A stretch of 64,000 nt of DNA from positions 6,944,001-7,008,000 of the forward strand of contig CP053155.1 of NCBI GenBank assembly GCA_014607495.2, given 5' to 3'. This document shows, one piece after another, positions 23,348 to 35,169 of the stretch. Below the pieces are notes generated by a model. It ran no database searches, had not been told where the DNA came from, and worked only from the letters and a program-made list of their open reading frames with translations. Each line of letters opens with the position of its first letter. Position 1 is the first letter of the stretch. A program made the translations under genes and the position numbers. Origin of the DNA: Carposina sasakii (Eukaryota > Arthropoda > Insecta > Lepidoptera > Carposinidae).

Positions 23348-26247
23348 CCTCTATACATACATATACCTATAATACTCGTATGTATCTAAATAATATAAAA
23401 TCTCGTGTCACATTGTTTGTGTTTGTTATCTTTGAGATTTTTACATAGGTAATTTTCAAATTTCAAATAGGTACATAACATGACCTTACTATTACGTAAA
23501 TGCATTCTAATTTAATTTTTTACAAATATTGCGGTGTAATTCTGTGTAGGTACATCCGCGTCGTGATTTAAAAAAATAGTTAGGATTTTATGTAGTGTAT
23601 AGTTTATCAATGCATTACCGTTGCACGGCGGGGCGAGGAGGGGGGGTGCAGCGCGCGGGGGGCGCGGTGCGTCTAGACGCTACGTCACGCGGCCTCGACG
23701 TAAACAAGTGCGCCCAATACGGTTCTGTAGCAACAATGTGGATGCTGTCGGCCACGATATGCTTTTTTAATAGTTTCGACCACTATTGTAATTATGACTG
23801 TAATTTTTTACTATAGGTTCACTGGGAAGTAAATTGGCGATGGTTTGTAGGTTTTCCCTTTGTTTGTAGGTTAAACTTTGTTTACCGCATTGATTGAACA
23901 CTATTTACTCTAGAGGAAGATCACAGACATTTTGACAAGTTACACATACCCAATTACGAGTACAATGACATAAAGAATAGCACTGACATACCTAAAATTA
24001 ACTAAAATTAAGTAAATGTGGTTTAATTCGGGATAGTAAAAAATTTGCCATTTCCATAAGAATAAGGAAGATTTATTCTTATAGCACTTTGAGCCTTGCC
24101 CTGGTATACGTAGCCGTTCACTAAAACACCAACCCTTACTACAATAAGAAAAACATTTGTCTATGTTAGGAACTAAAAACCTACCTCCTCGAGTCCTGGA
24201 AATGCGTCTGTGAATATCAGTGTTAGCACAAACGTGGCTATTATTTACACCATTGGCCACTGAGCAGTGTACCTAATGAGCATCCAGCTACCGAGTGGAA
24301 ATGTAAAACCAATGAGCATGAGCTACTAATCGATGGGTTGAATACAGACTCGGTGCAGCGAGGGTAGGTTTATTTGCTTGCCGGTTATGAGCATTACATA
24401 CACGGATATGAAAACTTCAAAGGATGCGATTTTTAAACTAGGTAGATATTTATATGAAATGATTATGCTCAAGCTTTGGTTTCCAAGTCCAGCGGTGCCA
24501 TATACCTATAGTGGATGTATTACAGTGGTGATGGTGAAAAACGTCAGATAAACGTTTCTATGTGTGTAATCAAAATGTAGCGTTATGTTAGAGAGCGTTA
24601 TTTATTTAACCTCTAATTAACGTCTAATCTAGGTACTACATATAGTGACGTCGTCTAGAGACGACATTAAATAGCTAAATTACATAATTTAATATCATAT
24701 TGGTATCATTATTGTACTGTGCTGATGCGGGGTTTTACAGTAATACATCTGCATCTCCTTGTCACTTATCATTTGCACCTGTGCCCGATATGCGTGGCTG
24801 TGGGATTTGCTTTTATCCTGCAGCTCTGGATACCCAATACAGAAACACTGCCGTGTGATATCTATATTGGTTCTTTTACACATACGTTATTAGGTACGGT
24901 ACGCAGTTTAGCCTTTCCATTGTTGTTATTCAATGTTATATCCATACAGTTGCAAGCGGTCTGTGCAGTTACTCAACATTATATTGGACAACGACATGCA
25001 CAATATTCCAAAATGCTAACTAAATAATACTTAAAAGTACCACTATCCGTCTAGACCAGACAGACATTATAATAAAATGTCTTTGACATGCTTAGCTATA
25101 CCTATAAAAATGCAAGTCTGCAGCTAAACGGTTGAGTGTATTTACCTTAACATAAAAATGTAAGAACTTACCAACCTGCTGTTTTAATGGGTACTATAAA
25201 ATAAGATGTTTTCTTCAAAAGTAGTTGACCTACATAGGTATTATAAAAAGTGGTAGGTAACAGCTATTAATAATAAGACAGTACCTATAACTCTGTAGTT
25301 AGGGGAAGGATGAATGAAGGGTAACAAAATAAACTGTGCATTGTTATTAACGAATTAATATTTTATCTAGAAAATCCGGTACGTCAGTGTAAAGATGCCG
25401 AGTTAATATAAAGGTTATCTGGTATATTTTCCCTGTTACCACGACTCCTATAAATTTGCTCCAGATTTACTGTTCAGGAAATACGTAGACGCCAAATAAG
25501 GAATTCCACACGCTTTTGAATAGTGGATGCAAAGCGATTCGTGCGAATCAACGTTGTATCAGTAGAGTGTGCCTAGATCTAGATTGTGCAGTAAATAGCT
25601 GCAGGGCTGTCAACGAAGTAGGCTTGTTTAGCCAAATTTTGTGGCATAGAGTGCCTAATAACCGGGTTACCTTAACTTACGTCAAAATGGGCTACCAGTT
25701 ATCAATTGGTCGATTGCAATTATTACTTCGATCAAACAGTAGCAATTTTCTATGATAGTGTGGCGATTTCGCAACGCGACTTCGACTCTTCTTTAGATAC
25801 CTATTGTAAATGACTGTAATAAAGAGACTAGAGGTACACAATACACGTTGTGGAATAACTTTTTAGCCTTGTCACCGGTCATGAATTACTTACTTTTGGT
25901 TTCAATAATAGTTTAGTGGATGGTTAATAAACTATCAGTAATCTATAATATAATTTCACAGTTAAGTATTACTAGATGGACGGATGGTAGCCCTAAATAT
26001 CTTTCTGTGCGTTGTCGACCTCGCCGCCGTCTCGACACGCTTGGCTGCCTGAGAAAAATGTCATGTAATTTCTACCGTCAAAGTATAGGAAATACTAGAT
26101 AGCGCTCGTTAGAGTGCGAAACATTGTGGGAGGTAATTTATTGCTTAGATCTGACACCATTTGTGGCAATTGAATTTAAAATATAGTTTACTGTAGTTTT
26201 ACGATTTGTCTCGGCAGTTTCGTGCTACTGTAAATTAAATTACTAAC
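23348..26247. other. Unassigned stretch with GC-rich island
   Basis: Positions about 23620-23712 are dominated by G and C, with a GTCTAGAC palindrome and a TACGTCAC motif. Open frames at 23595, 24719 and 25516 have no recognisable domain. No repeat is shared with the rest of the window. Confidence 0.35.
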
Positions 26248-26388
26248 GGCCAATTTCAATACTAGAGATCACGAAGAATCTCGGATTTTTAAAATTACTA
26301 ATGAAAAATTTTATATGAAAACACAAAACAATGTAACATTTAATTTGAAATATGCAAAAAATCTCTCGAGATCGTTATTGAAATTTGC
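26248..26388. repeat. Imperfect inverted repeat, possible old MITE
   Basis: GGCCAATTTCAATACTAGAGATC on the left pairs imperfectly with GAGATCGTTATTGAAATTTG on the right. The arms are about 22 bp and the total about 140 bp. Confidence 0.45.
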
Positions 26389-26555
26389 TGTAGATATAGA
26401 CAAATATAAAAATACTACTGATAGGTAATTCCGGGAACCCCATTCCGGGAACACAGTCATAGTGTCTATATAATGTATGTTTCTAGAAACATTAAATTAA
26501 AACATATACCTAAGTAGTTTAAATAAATAAATAATCATAAAATTATTAATAAAGA

Positions 26556-26650
26556 AAATGGAAAAAATTCCTCACCCGGCTGGGAATCGAACCCACGACC
26601 TCTGCATTCCGCGTGTCAGTGCTCTAACCACTGAGCACCAGGTCTGTAAT
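26556..26650 (-). repeat. tRNA-derived SINE fragment, copy 2
   Basis: The minus strand reads GGTGCTCAGTGGTTAGAGCA (A-box) and GGTCGTGGGTTCGATTCCCA (B-box), then CCGGGTGAGGAATTTTTTCC. The internal promoter boxes are well preserved, but the acceptor stem is not, so it is not a functional tRNA gene. Confidence 0.8.
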
Positions 26651-28161
26651 TTCCTACGGATCCGTCCGCGTAAAGAAAAGTTACATTTCCTGGATAAAAA
26701 ATAGAGGTCCTTCCACTAAGGCGGCCACTTGCAGCAAATTCGTAAATCTAGATCTAAATTAAATATAATGAATCAGTACACACGAAAGTCAAAAGTACAA
26801 GACGAGATGTGTGATATTTACTGCAAGTGGGACTAATAAAGGTTTTTGTCAAGCAATTTTATCATTAAAAGGTAGAGTCGAAGTGATCAGTAATTATGGA
26901 CTATTATGGAGTTACATTTGCACTTTTTTCGCATTATTTTGTTTTTAATATTATTAGAAATTTAGAATAATTGTAGATATATTACGTACGTACGTACATG
27001 TCTTTAATACAAGTATTAAAATGTCTTAACTTCAAGTTTTTTTTAACCTAATCGTAGGTGTACCGTAACCTAACCTAACACAATATGAATTTACGAACCA
27101 AATATATAGGTATAAAGCCTTGTAGGTACCTACTGTGATTTTTTTTTGTCGCATTACAAAGAATTGTGTACAGTCTACCATTGGGATGATTGGATAAAGA
27201 TATTCCAACAGTTCAGTTTTTAAATGGGTGGTATATGTGGTATGTTGCGGGTGTTCAGACAAGTGGTACAAGTATGAAAAGTCGGTTATATTACGACATA
27301 TGGCAGGCGCCGGCAGTCTAGACTACGTCGCGTCACCTAGAGGCTTCGCTTCGGGGATGCTGTCCAATAATTTGTCTATGCCAACCAATATTTAATTATT
27401 TAGTCTGGAAGATAATGTACGAGTATGTACTTAATTTATTTATTTAGGTCAATTAAATAATAATAAATTTTGAATCCTCTTCCTTTCTTCTGTCTGTGTC
27501 AAAATACCTGAGGAGTTAGCACGAACCTCTCGATAGTCCGTAACGCTAGCGTCGAACTGTCAATTCCCATAGATTTTGCTAGCGAGTCGCTAGCGTTACG
27601 CCGCGTAAAAATGTTCGTGTTTACCCCACTGTAAATGTGTACCAATTAGACTGACTATCACCACTTAATCCATGATTTTAAAACTCTTTGGACCGATTTT
27701 TCCGATGATCAGATAGCCTTTCTGAAGCACAAAATTTGTTCCTGTCTCTAGCGTGAAAAGGTGTTAAACAATATTACCCTTTATTGGAAAAATTTACCCT
27801 TAGACTAGGATGAGCTGCTAATAGTTAAATGTGTAATTAAGTGGGGCAATCAGTACAAATAACAATGTGTTTGTTACCAAGTATCTAGTTATGTATATAG
27901 GAACATAACAGGTTGAACTACCTTAAAAAATCATCCAGGCCTGTCAACAAAATAACAAGTACTCTACTATCACACTGATAACGAGATTGGCGTTAATGGA
28001 AAATACAGGGCGACCACCAAACTACTCAGACAATAGAAATATAGGTAATATTTCTATTTACTCAGACATTGTTTGAGAGGGCTTCTCGGTCATGAATGTC
28101 ATCATGACAGATGTACGAGTAGGTATCGTCATGTATGTTCAAGTCTTCTATTCTTCTTCTA
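26651..28161. other. Unassigned stretch with one imperfect hairpin
   Basis: At 27523-27640, GCACGAAC and CGTAACGCTAGCG face CGCTAGCGTTACG and GTTCGTG, an imperfect inverted repeat of roughly 100 bp. Nothing else is recognised. Confidence 0.4.
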
Positions 28162-28380
28162 TCTATTCTATAAAATAAGAGTATAAAAAATTGTAACAGG
28201 TCGATGTTTGTGCACGCTAATCTCAGAAACGGCTGAACCAATTTCGATGCAGTTTTCAGGAATATATTGTAACAGGTCCCACTTAACATATAGGCTCCCG
28301 GAAAATGTTTTTATCCCAGATATTTTCGATATTTTATTTTTGTTGCAGGCCACGCGGGCGGAGTCGCGGGCGTCCACTAG
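28162..28380 (+). mobile_element. Helitron-like element, copy 3
   Basis: The body block GTTTGTGCACGCTAATCTCAG and the end CGCGGGCGTCCACTAG followed by T identify the family. Relative to copy 2 it lacks the CTGTACATGG / TTTGTCTGTTTGTC part, so it is a short variant. Confidence 0.8.
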
Positions 28381-28408
28381 TTTAGTAAATGTAATTGAAT
28401 AGTAATTA

Positions 28409-29246
28409 TGTCGTGGCCATATTGTTAAATTGATCATTTCATGAAATGGTCGAGCATTTCATGAAGTGGTCGCATTTCATGAAGTGGCCAATTCAATTTG
28501 ACCAGATCGTTAATCGTCTACATTTCACGATTTTGGTCATCCACGTTTGGCCAAATCGTATTAACAGGGTGTCCATAAAATCCGAATGTGGTAAGAGCTT
28601 ATATAAATAATATATACCGTACACCATATATAAGTATACCATAAGGTATGATGGTATGATTTTTTTTTGCTATTATTTATGTGATATTTTCACAATATAT
28701 ATTTAAAAACATAAAAGACTTTACAAAAGCGATTCGCATCTGGCACATCGCCGGACGCTGCCTGGGCACGCTCGCTCCGCTCGCTCGGCTCGTGCGTCAT
28801 TTGTCATAGTCTAACCTAACCTAACCTATCGTAATCTAAGGTTTTTGTTTAACAATATTATTATAAACCACCATTAAGTCTAATATACATTATACAATAT
28901 AACACACTATCCGTGAACTTCTTCTGCATAGTCACCCTACTCTCTTAAATTTGTTTTATAACCTAAAAAGAAAAATCCGCCATCTTCACACATAAATAAA
29001 ACGCGCGCAGCGCCTCTACCGGTGATTCATGTAACTATTTTACGATATGATCAATAATCTTGACCACTTCATGAAATGATCGGGCGTTTTAGTTGCCCAT
29101 ATCGAGAAACGATTTTTAATCATCGATCTGCCCAAACCATATCATGATGTGGCCAATAGACAGTTGAACTTTTCATGAAATGCGACCATTTCATGAAATG
29201 CTCGACCATTTCATGAAATGATCAATTCTACGATATGGCCACGACA
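28409..29246. mobile_element. Element E, copy 1: palindrome-rich DNA transposon
   Basis: Starts TGTCGTGGCCATAT and ends ATATGGCCACGACA. The inverted ends extend about 80 bp and hold three spaced copies of ATTTCATGAA(A/G)T each. Flanking ATTA on both sides is a candidate 4-bp target duplication. The interior includes a CTCGCTCCGCTCGCTCGG tract and CTAACCTAACCTAACCTA, the insect telomere pentamer in three units. There is no transposase frame. Copy 2 is at 33495-34314. Confidence 0.88.
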
Positions 29247-29344
29247 ATTACATAGACAATGCACAAAGGCGTGCCAATCTCCAAATCGAGAGTTTGAATA
29301 TTATGAAAAAAGTACGGTAAATTACTCTGTTATACACCTAGATA

Positions 29345-29732
29345 TACAGGATGTTTTTTTGTGGCCACCTTTAACGAAGGGTACGTATTCTATACATGAA
29401 ATAAAGTAAGTTTATGCCAAAAAAAATGCTGGGAAAAAACAAAATTTTTTTTGATTTTTTTTTTTAATTCCTTGATCGTACGAAATTTATAGTGTCTAGT
29501 GTTTATGTTAGTTTTTTTTATAGACAGATATTAATTATTTTTTGTGAAAAAATCCTGCTACGCGCGTCTATGTGCATTTATGCAGAAAAACGCAGTCTAT
29601 TTACTCAACTTTGGACCCTAATATTTTGGAAACCAGACACTTCCCAGGTATGCTTCCATGGAGAAAAATGATCGTGATGATGAGGAGATTCCGTAGTTTT
29701 CGGGAACGTTGACGACCAAAAATCACCCTGTA
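29345..29732 (-). mobile_element. MITE-A copy 3, full length
   Basis: TACAGGATGTTTTTTTGTGG to AAAAATCACCCTGTA, 388 bp, next to TA dinucleotides on both sides. No coding capacity. Confidence 0.9.
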
Positions 29733-30008
29733 CATATATTACACCCGCCGACTCTATTGAAATAATTTCTAGAATTCCCATTTTTTCCGTTCCTATGAGA
29801 ATTTCGGGAAATCCCCTTTTAGGGCCTGCAGTTACAGTTTAACAGTTGTAAATTTGACTACTCGTACTGATTAAATTACTGGCCTTGGTCGTGCCGCTTT
29901 TTTGCTTGATATAACTACTACCATGGCCCCCAGATATTGTTTAATATTTGGTCTATGTACGTTTGATAATTTATTATCTAGGTAAATACACCCATAGGTA
30001 CACCTTAA

Positions 30009-30179
30009 GGTGGGTTCCCACGGTGCACGATATTACGGACGGACGCGCACTAGCCCGCACCACGGATTGTGAGTAACGTAGCGTCCGTGGTAAAACAGAC
30101 GCGTCCGTGGTGCGCGTCCGTCCGTAGCCGTCGGCACGTCCGCATCCGTCCGCGAAATCACGCACCGTGGGAACCCACC
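30009..30179. mobile_element. piggyBac-type MITE with TTAA target sites
   Basis: Perfect 18-bp inverted ends GGTGGGTTCCCACGGTGC / GCACCGTGGGAACCCACC are flanked by TTAA at 30005-30008 and 30180-30183, the target duplication of piggyBac transposases. The interior is very GC-rich and built from CGTCCGT-type repeats on both strands. There is no coding capacity. The open frame at 29974-30297 (minus) is an artefact across it. Confidence 0.9.
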
Positions 30180-30183
30180 TTAA

Positions 30184-31064
30184 CGTAACACGCGTAAAAT
30201 ACATTATCGTTCGTGCGTTATCTGCGTTTAAGTAATGTCCAAATAGAGAGATATTCCATTGTACTAGATAAAAATCGAGTATTCGGAATGATACCATCGA
30301 CGTGACGGCTGAAGATAATGGTGTCTACGTACCGACTGTGTTATCTTCAGGTACCTACCTACTAAGACACAGCGGAAGTTGCCTAAAACTATTATAGAGC
30401 TCGCCATTATAGGTTGTTAATTACGATTTAATAATTTATTCGTATATTGATAATAAATCGGCACCTAATTAGATCGATAAAATACTTACCTACTTTACTT
30501 TATTAAACCAGTAATTATCATTTTTCAGCTCACCGCTAAATTTAACGAGAACATTTAAACATGGCAAATTCATGTAAAGCTTAGGGCCGATTTTTGCAAA
30601 CGTCAGCCTATCAGAGGAATAATGTTGATGCTGTCTCTATTATGATCAAGTTTTAGAAAGAAAAATTAGCCCCTAGTTAAACAAAATGAACATTAGATAG
30701 TTTTTTGCTTCTGGTTGTCTGATTATTTTTACCTTTCTTCTTGTTTCATTAAAAAGAGTTGATTTTATTGACAACATGTACTAATCACTACACGAAACCT
30801 TATTTATGCTATGTATCTTGCTTTCTTTTAGGTATACTTAGATTTGATACAGAAAACTCATTCATGTTTCATTTTCATGTGTTCATCTATTAATTTAAAA
30901 TCACAAAAACTTGTAGCCAAGTAAACTACCATGAAACTTCAACAAAAGTCCTTGTGCTGTTCATTAACTTCAATTTTCAATATTAATGTACAGTTGCGGA
31001 ATTAAAAGGTTCATCGAAAAGTGTCGGCCTATGGCAACGTCTTAGTAGCGAAAGAGAACAAATA
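30184..31064. other. No recognisable feature
   Basis: AGGGCCGATTTTTGC near 30584 resembles an end of a lepidopteran MITE, but no partner end is visible. Confidence 0.35.
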
Positions 31065-31205
31065 TTCATTTATTACGTAAGACTATCTTCGCTTGCTTTT
31101 AACCCCCTCCCCCTATTATGCTAAATACAGTGCTAAATATTATAAAAATAAGCCGACGAAATAGTCGACCCCCTCCCCCCTAAATCGTCTTACGTAATAA
31201 ATGAA
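31065..31205. mobile_element. Hairpin MITE with perfect 19-bp ends
   Basis: TTCATTTATTACGTAAGAC (31065-31083) and its exact inverse (31187-31205) bound 141 bp. C-rich runs CCCCCTCCCCC occur twice inside. Confidence 0.8.
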
Positions 31206-31367
31206 CGGCGCCAATTATTGGAGTGGAACATCTTAAGCACAACAATAGTGGTAAAAGGTTAGTACTTACTGTTATTGTTAGATAGATTATAAATATTGAG
31301 TCCTATTCCAGAAAGCTGACGGCAGATCTTATATTATGAACTTAAAAGATGTTCCTCTTATTATTGC

Positions 31368-31500
31368 GGTCGACTCTGTGACCGCCACACTTAAACCTAA
31401 ATTTAAAATTTGTTCTACCTATCCTTTTCTGGCTCTGCCATTTACATTAAGGATGGGGAAGAACATACATTTTTATTTTAAGTTTAAGTGTACGGTCAAA
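31368..31500. repeat. Degenerate hairpin MITE-F copy
   Basis: GGTCGACTCTGTGACCGCCA with CACTTAAACCTAAATTT on the left and AAGTTTAAGTGTACGGTC on the right correspond to the better copy at 36349-36494. The 82-codon frame here is incidental. Confidence 0.6.
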
Positions 31501-32340
31501 AACCAACCATATTATCTACGAGTAGGTATAAACGGAGTGACCGAACAAACTAAATATTATCTCGGGCACAGGACTGTACCATAGCTGCAGTAGGTATGTT
31601 TTTTTAGTTAGCACAGTCTGTATTCGACTTTTGATCAGCGCACCTACGTACATAATATACCCATAATGTATGTATGTATATGCAGTTGGTTACACTGGCC
31701 CGCTTCAGTCAGTGACCTCAAACGTTTTACAGGCGGAACTCATCATACTTTTAACATAGTTTATCGATTTCAGTGCGCATTTAAAATGTTTTATTTTTCA
31801 ATTAGAATTACCTACCGATAATAAAGACAGCAAAGAGAAGAATACGGAGAATAATAAGATGAATGATGATTTTGGTAAGATTAATGGGTTTCCTGAAAAG
31901 CGGTTTCATAGAACATCCTCAAAAACTGGTAGAAAGTTTTACCAATATAAAAAAATCATCCTTTCTTTAATAGCTATTGTAAGGGTGTCAGTGGAGGAAC
32001 AGTAAGAGAAAGATACTAATACCTACATAGTTATAGTACGCAGGTTCTTTTCCGATTATTCAATTTGTCGCCATTAATCCCAATTCAGTCCGATCCATCG
32101 ATATTCCTAACTAAGTTCTTGAACTTAATAAATAATCGATGTGTATGTTTTTTTACCGACATAATAATCGGATACCTCTCACCACCGATTGTATTAACTA
32201 GCTAGAAGCAGGGCTAGAAGGACATGATGTCTAGCCAGTGTAGGTATGTAGAGTCCATTTCGTGGAATAACACCAATGTCTGATTTCGGAACTAACACTT
32301 TTTGTATGCAGCAACACCCATAATTATAAACATAAGTACA
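31501..32340. other. No recognisable feature
   Basis: No frame or repeat that I can support. Confidence 0.4.
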
Positions 32341-32729
32341 TACAGGATGTTTTTTCGTTGCCACCCTTTACGAAGGGCACGTACTCTATACATCAAATAA
32401 AGTAAGTGTAGGTATGCCAAAAAATGCTGGGAAACGATGTAAATTTTTTTGAGTTTTTTTTTATTACTTGATCGGGCGAAATTTATAGTGTCCAGTGTTT
32501 ATGCTAGTTTTTTCATAGACAGATATTAATTATTTCTCGTGAAAAAATCTTGCTACACGCGTCAATGTGCATTTATGCAGAAAAACGCAGTCTATATATA
32601 TTCAAATTTGGACCCTAATATTTTGGAAACCAGACACTTCCCAGGTATGCTTCCATGGAGAAAAATGATCGTGATGATGAGGAGATTCTGTAGTTTTCGG
32701 GAACGTTGGCGACCAAAAATTACCCTGTA
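32341..32729 (-). mobile_element. MITE-A copy 4, full length
   Basis: TACAGGATGTTTTTTCGTTG to AAAAATTACCCTGTA, 389 bp. The 67-codon open frame inside is not conserved as a frame in other copies. Confidence 0.9.
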
Positions 32730-32983
32730 TAGCACTGCCTGACTAGCACCATCATTCAAAGGAACTATTTTGTTAAAACTAACTTTGTAGAGTCAACGTA
32801 AGAGGCTATACTAACGCTTTGAAGTTTCTGACTATAGGTACAGCTGTAAGTTTTAATTTTTTTGCACTATGCAACCAATACGCATCGACATTTCAAAAAT
32901 TATTTTAAATTAATATAGGGCCTACTTTATATAGCACCTAGCTAGACCTAAATAATACAAGTTGAACAGCGATTATTATATTA

Positions 32984-33185
32984 CTAGTGGACTGCAGAAA
33001 AAACAAAACGTCGAAATTATCCGGGATACAAACATTTTCCCGGGATAAAAAGTAGCCTATATGTTAAGTGGGACCTGTCAAAATATATTCCAGAAAACTG
33101 CATCGAAATCGGTCCAGCCGTTTCTGAGATTAGCGTGCACAAACATCAATCCGTTACAATTATATTATATGTATAGAAGAAGATA
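32984..33185 (-). mobile_element. Helitron-like element, copy 4, hairpin deleted
   Basis: The end reads CTAGTGGACTGCAG, where intact copies have a 24-nt segment including the 3' hairpin between two GTGGAC repeats. The rest of the body matches the family. Confidence 0.82.
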
Positions 33186-33289
33186 GATAGATATAGAAGA
33201 TAGATTATAAAATTTATGACAACAATGTTAAAGATTTTACGTTTTTTAATGTTTCTTGAGTAGTTATATGGTGGATAATATTTTTAAAT

Positions 33290-33494
33290 AAGCAACAGTC
33301 AGTCAGGCTATACGTTTTTAAGTCATTATCTAAGGCCTACTTAAACGAACCCACAAATTTTTTTCCTGAAAAAGTGAAAATAGTTGGAAAATTTTCGAAT
33401 ATTCCTGCGAAAATTTCAAGTAGTTTTCGCCTCAGAATCATGGTCTGATGTCAGCATATCAATATTTTCCTGGCTGTCACAAACGCCATGTATA
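33290..33494 (-). repeat. MITE-B left-half fragment
   Basis: The reverse complement matches 20498-20690, including AATATTGAT, CCATGATTCTGAGGCG and the block TTAGATAATGACTTAAAAA. Its terminal part (CCTGGCTGTCACAAACGCCATGTA) is interrupted at once by element E copy 2. Confidence 0.78.
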
Positions 33495-34314
33495 TGTCGT
33501 GGCCATATTGTTAAATTGATCATTTCATGAAATGGTCGAGCATTTCATGAAGTGGTCGCATTTCATGAAGTGGCCAATTCAATTTGACCAGATCGTTAAA
33601 TCGTCTACATTTCACGATTTTGTCATCCACGTTTGGCCAAATCGTATTAAAAGGATGTCCATAAAATCCGAATGTGGTAAGAGCTTACACCATATATAAG
33701 TATACCATAAGGTATGATGGTATGATTTTTTTTGCTATTATTTATGTGATATTTTCACAATATAATATTTAAAAACATAAAAGACTTTACAAAAGCGATT
33801 CGCATCTGGCACATCGCCGGACGCTGCCTGGGCACGCTCGCTCCGCTCGCTCGGCTCGTGCGTCATTTGTCATAGTCTAACCTAACCTAACCTAACCTAT
33901 CGTAATCTAAGGTTTTTGTTTAACAATATTATTATAAACCACCATTAAGTCTAATATACATTATATAATATAACACACTATCCGTGAACTTCTTCTGCAT
34001 AGTCACCCTACTCTCTTTAATTTGTTTTATAACCTAAAAAGAAAATCCGCCATCTTCACACATAAATAAAACGCGCGCAGCGCCTCTACCCGGTGATATG
34101 TAACTATTTTACGATATGATCAATAATCTTGACCACTTCATGAAATGATCGGGCGTTTAGTTGCCCATATCGAGAAACGATTTTTAATCATCGATCTGCC
34201 CAAACCATATCATGATGTGGCCAATAGACAGTTGAACTTTTTATGAAATGCGACCATTTCATGAAATGCTCGACCATTTCATGAAATGATCAATTCTACG
34301 ATATGGCCACGACA
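33495..34314. mobile_element. Element E, copy 2
   Basis: Near-identical to 28409-29246: TGTCGTGGCCATAT to ATATGGCCACGACA, with TATA on both sides as a candidate 4-bp target duplication. Differences are single-base indels, a deletion of about 20 bp near 33687, and one extra CCTAA unit in the telomere-like tract (33877-33900). It sits at the end of a MITE-B fragment. Confidence 0.88.
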
Positions 34315-35169
34315 TATATAAAAAAATCATCGAATAAGAATATCTAATAATTTCTAATTTTAAATAACTAACACACAAAAGTGGTATCGGCAAGCTTTCT
34401 GGGAAAATCTATAATATTTTGGAGAATCTCTTCTACATAATTATTTGTCGTAGGTAAAGAAATTACTTGATTTCCCCCGATGACAACTCTACTTATCTTA
34501 CTACTTTATTAATATATTCCTTTGTCCCAGTGGAAATTTAAAAGGCGCATCATCATCTATATGTTGCAATACATTACCAGTAGGCAGTACTTGTTACTGC
34601 GACTTTAATGTCGCGATCGCTAATTTACATCGATTTAGGTAGCAATAACCGAGTGTACAAAACAATGCATGTGCTGTCATTTGTTACGTACGTACCTACG
34701 TAAAAATGTGTATGTAATTGTGAAACCCGAATAACAAACAGTTAAAAATAATCTTTCAATGTAAGTTTATTGGTGCGGCTTCCCGAGGTGAGACAGGTGA
34801 TCAGCGCTGCAGCAGACGCAGTGACTCACGCGGCGTCTGGCCGCGTCTGCTCTAGCCCGCGCCCTCGCGCCGACCTTGTCTCGGCACGAATTTATGCAGG
34901 TTACCACCGGTTCTCGGACGCAACTCGAAATTGTTATTTGTTTATTTAATATTTTTATTTATCAGTTAGGTGCCTACTTGTAATAAGTGTTAGGGGAAAA
35001 ATTACATCCCTTAAAAAAATCCAAACATTTTTTTAATACTTATTTATTATTTACATTTAACTAAAGTATGTATGTATTTTATTCAAAAACATTTTGCCAT
35101 CTTGTAGGTAGAGACATGATCATGAGACATTGTTATAGAAACTTTGGGGCTGCTAAAGAATTCTGAAAC
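34315..35169. other. Unassigned stretch with GC-rich island
   Basis: About 34775-34920 is GC-rich with inverted GCAGACGC/GCGTCTGC motifs and matches no repeat in the window. Nothing else is recognised. Confidence 0.35.

Noticed and set aside
24695..25027. Overlapping frames on both strands, one with hydrophobic stretches
   Set aside because: Could be read as a membrane protein, but there is no family resemblance, and the antisense frame over the same DNA suggests chance.
26556..26650. tRNA gene
   Set aside because: The A and B boxes are good, but the acceptor stem does not pair and sister copies share flanking sequence, so it is a tRNA-derived repeat.
28409..34314. CRISPR-like array from the regularly spaced ATTTCATGAAAT motifs
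   Set aside because: The repeats are part of transposon ends in a eukaryotic genome, with too few units and no unique spacers.
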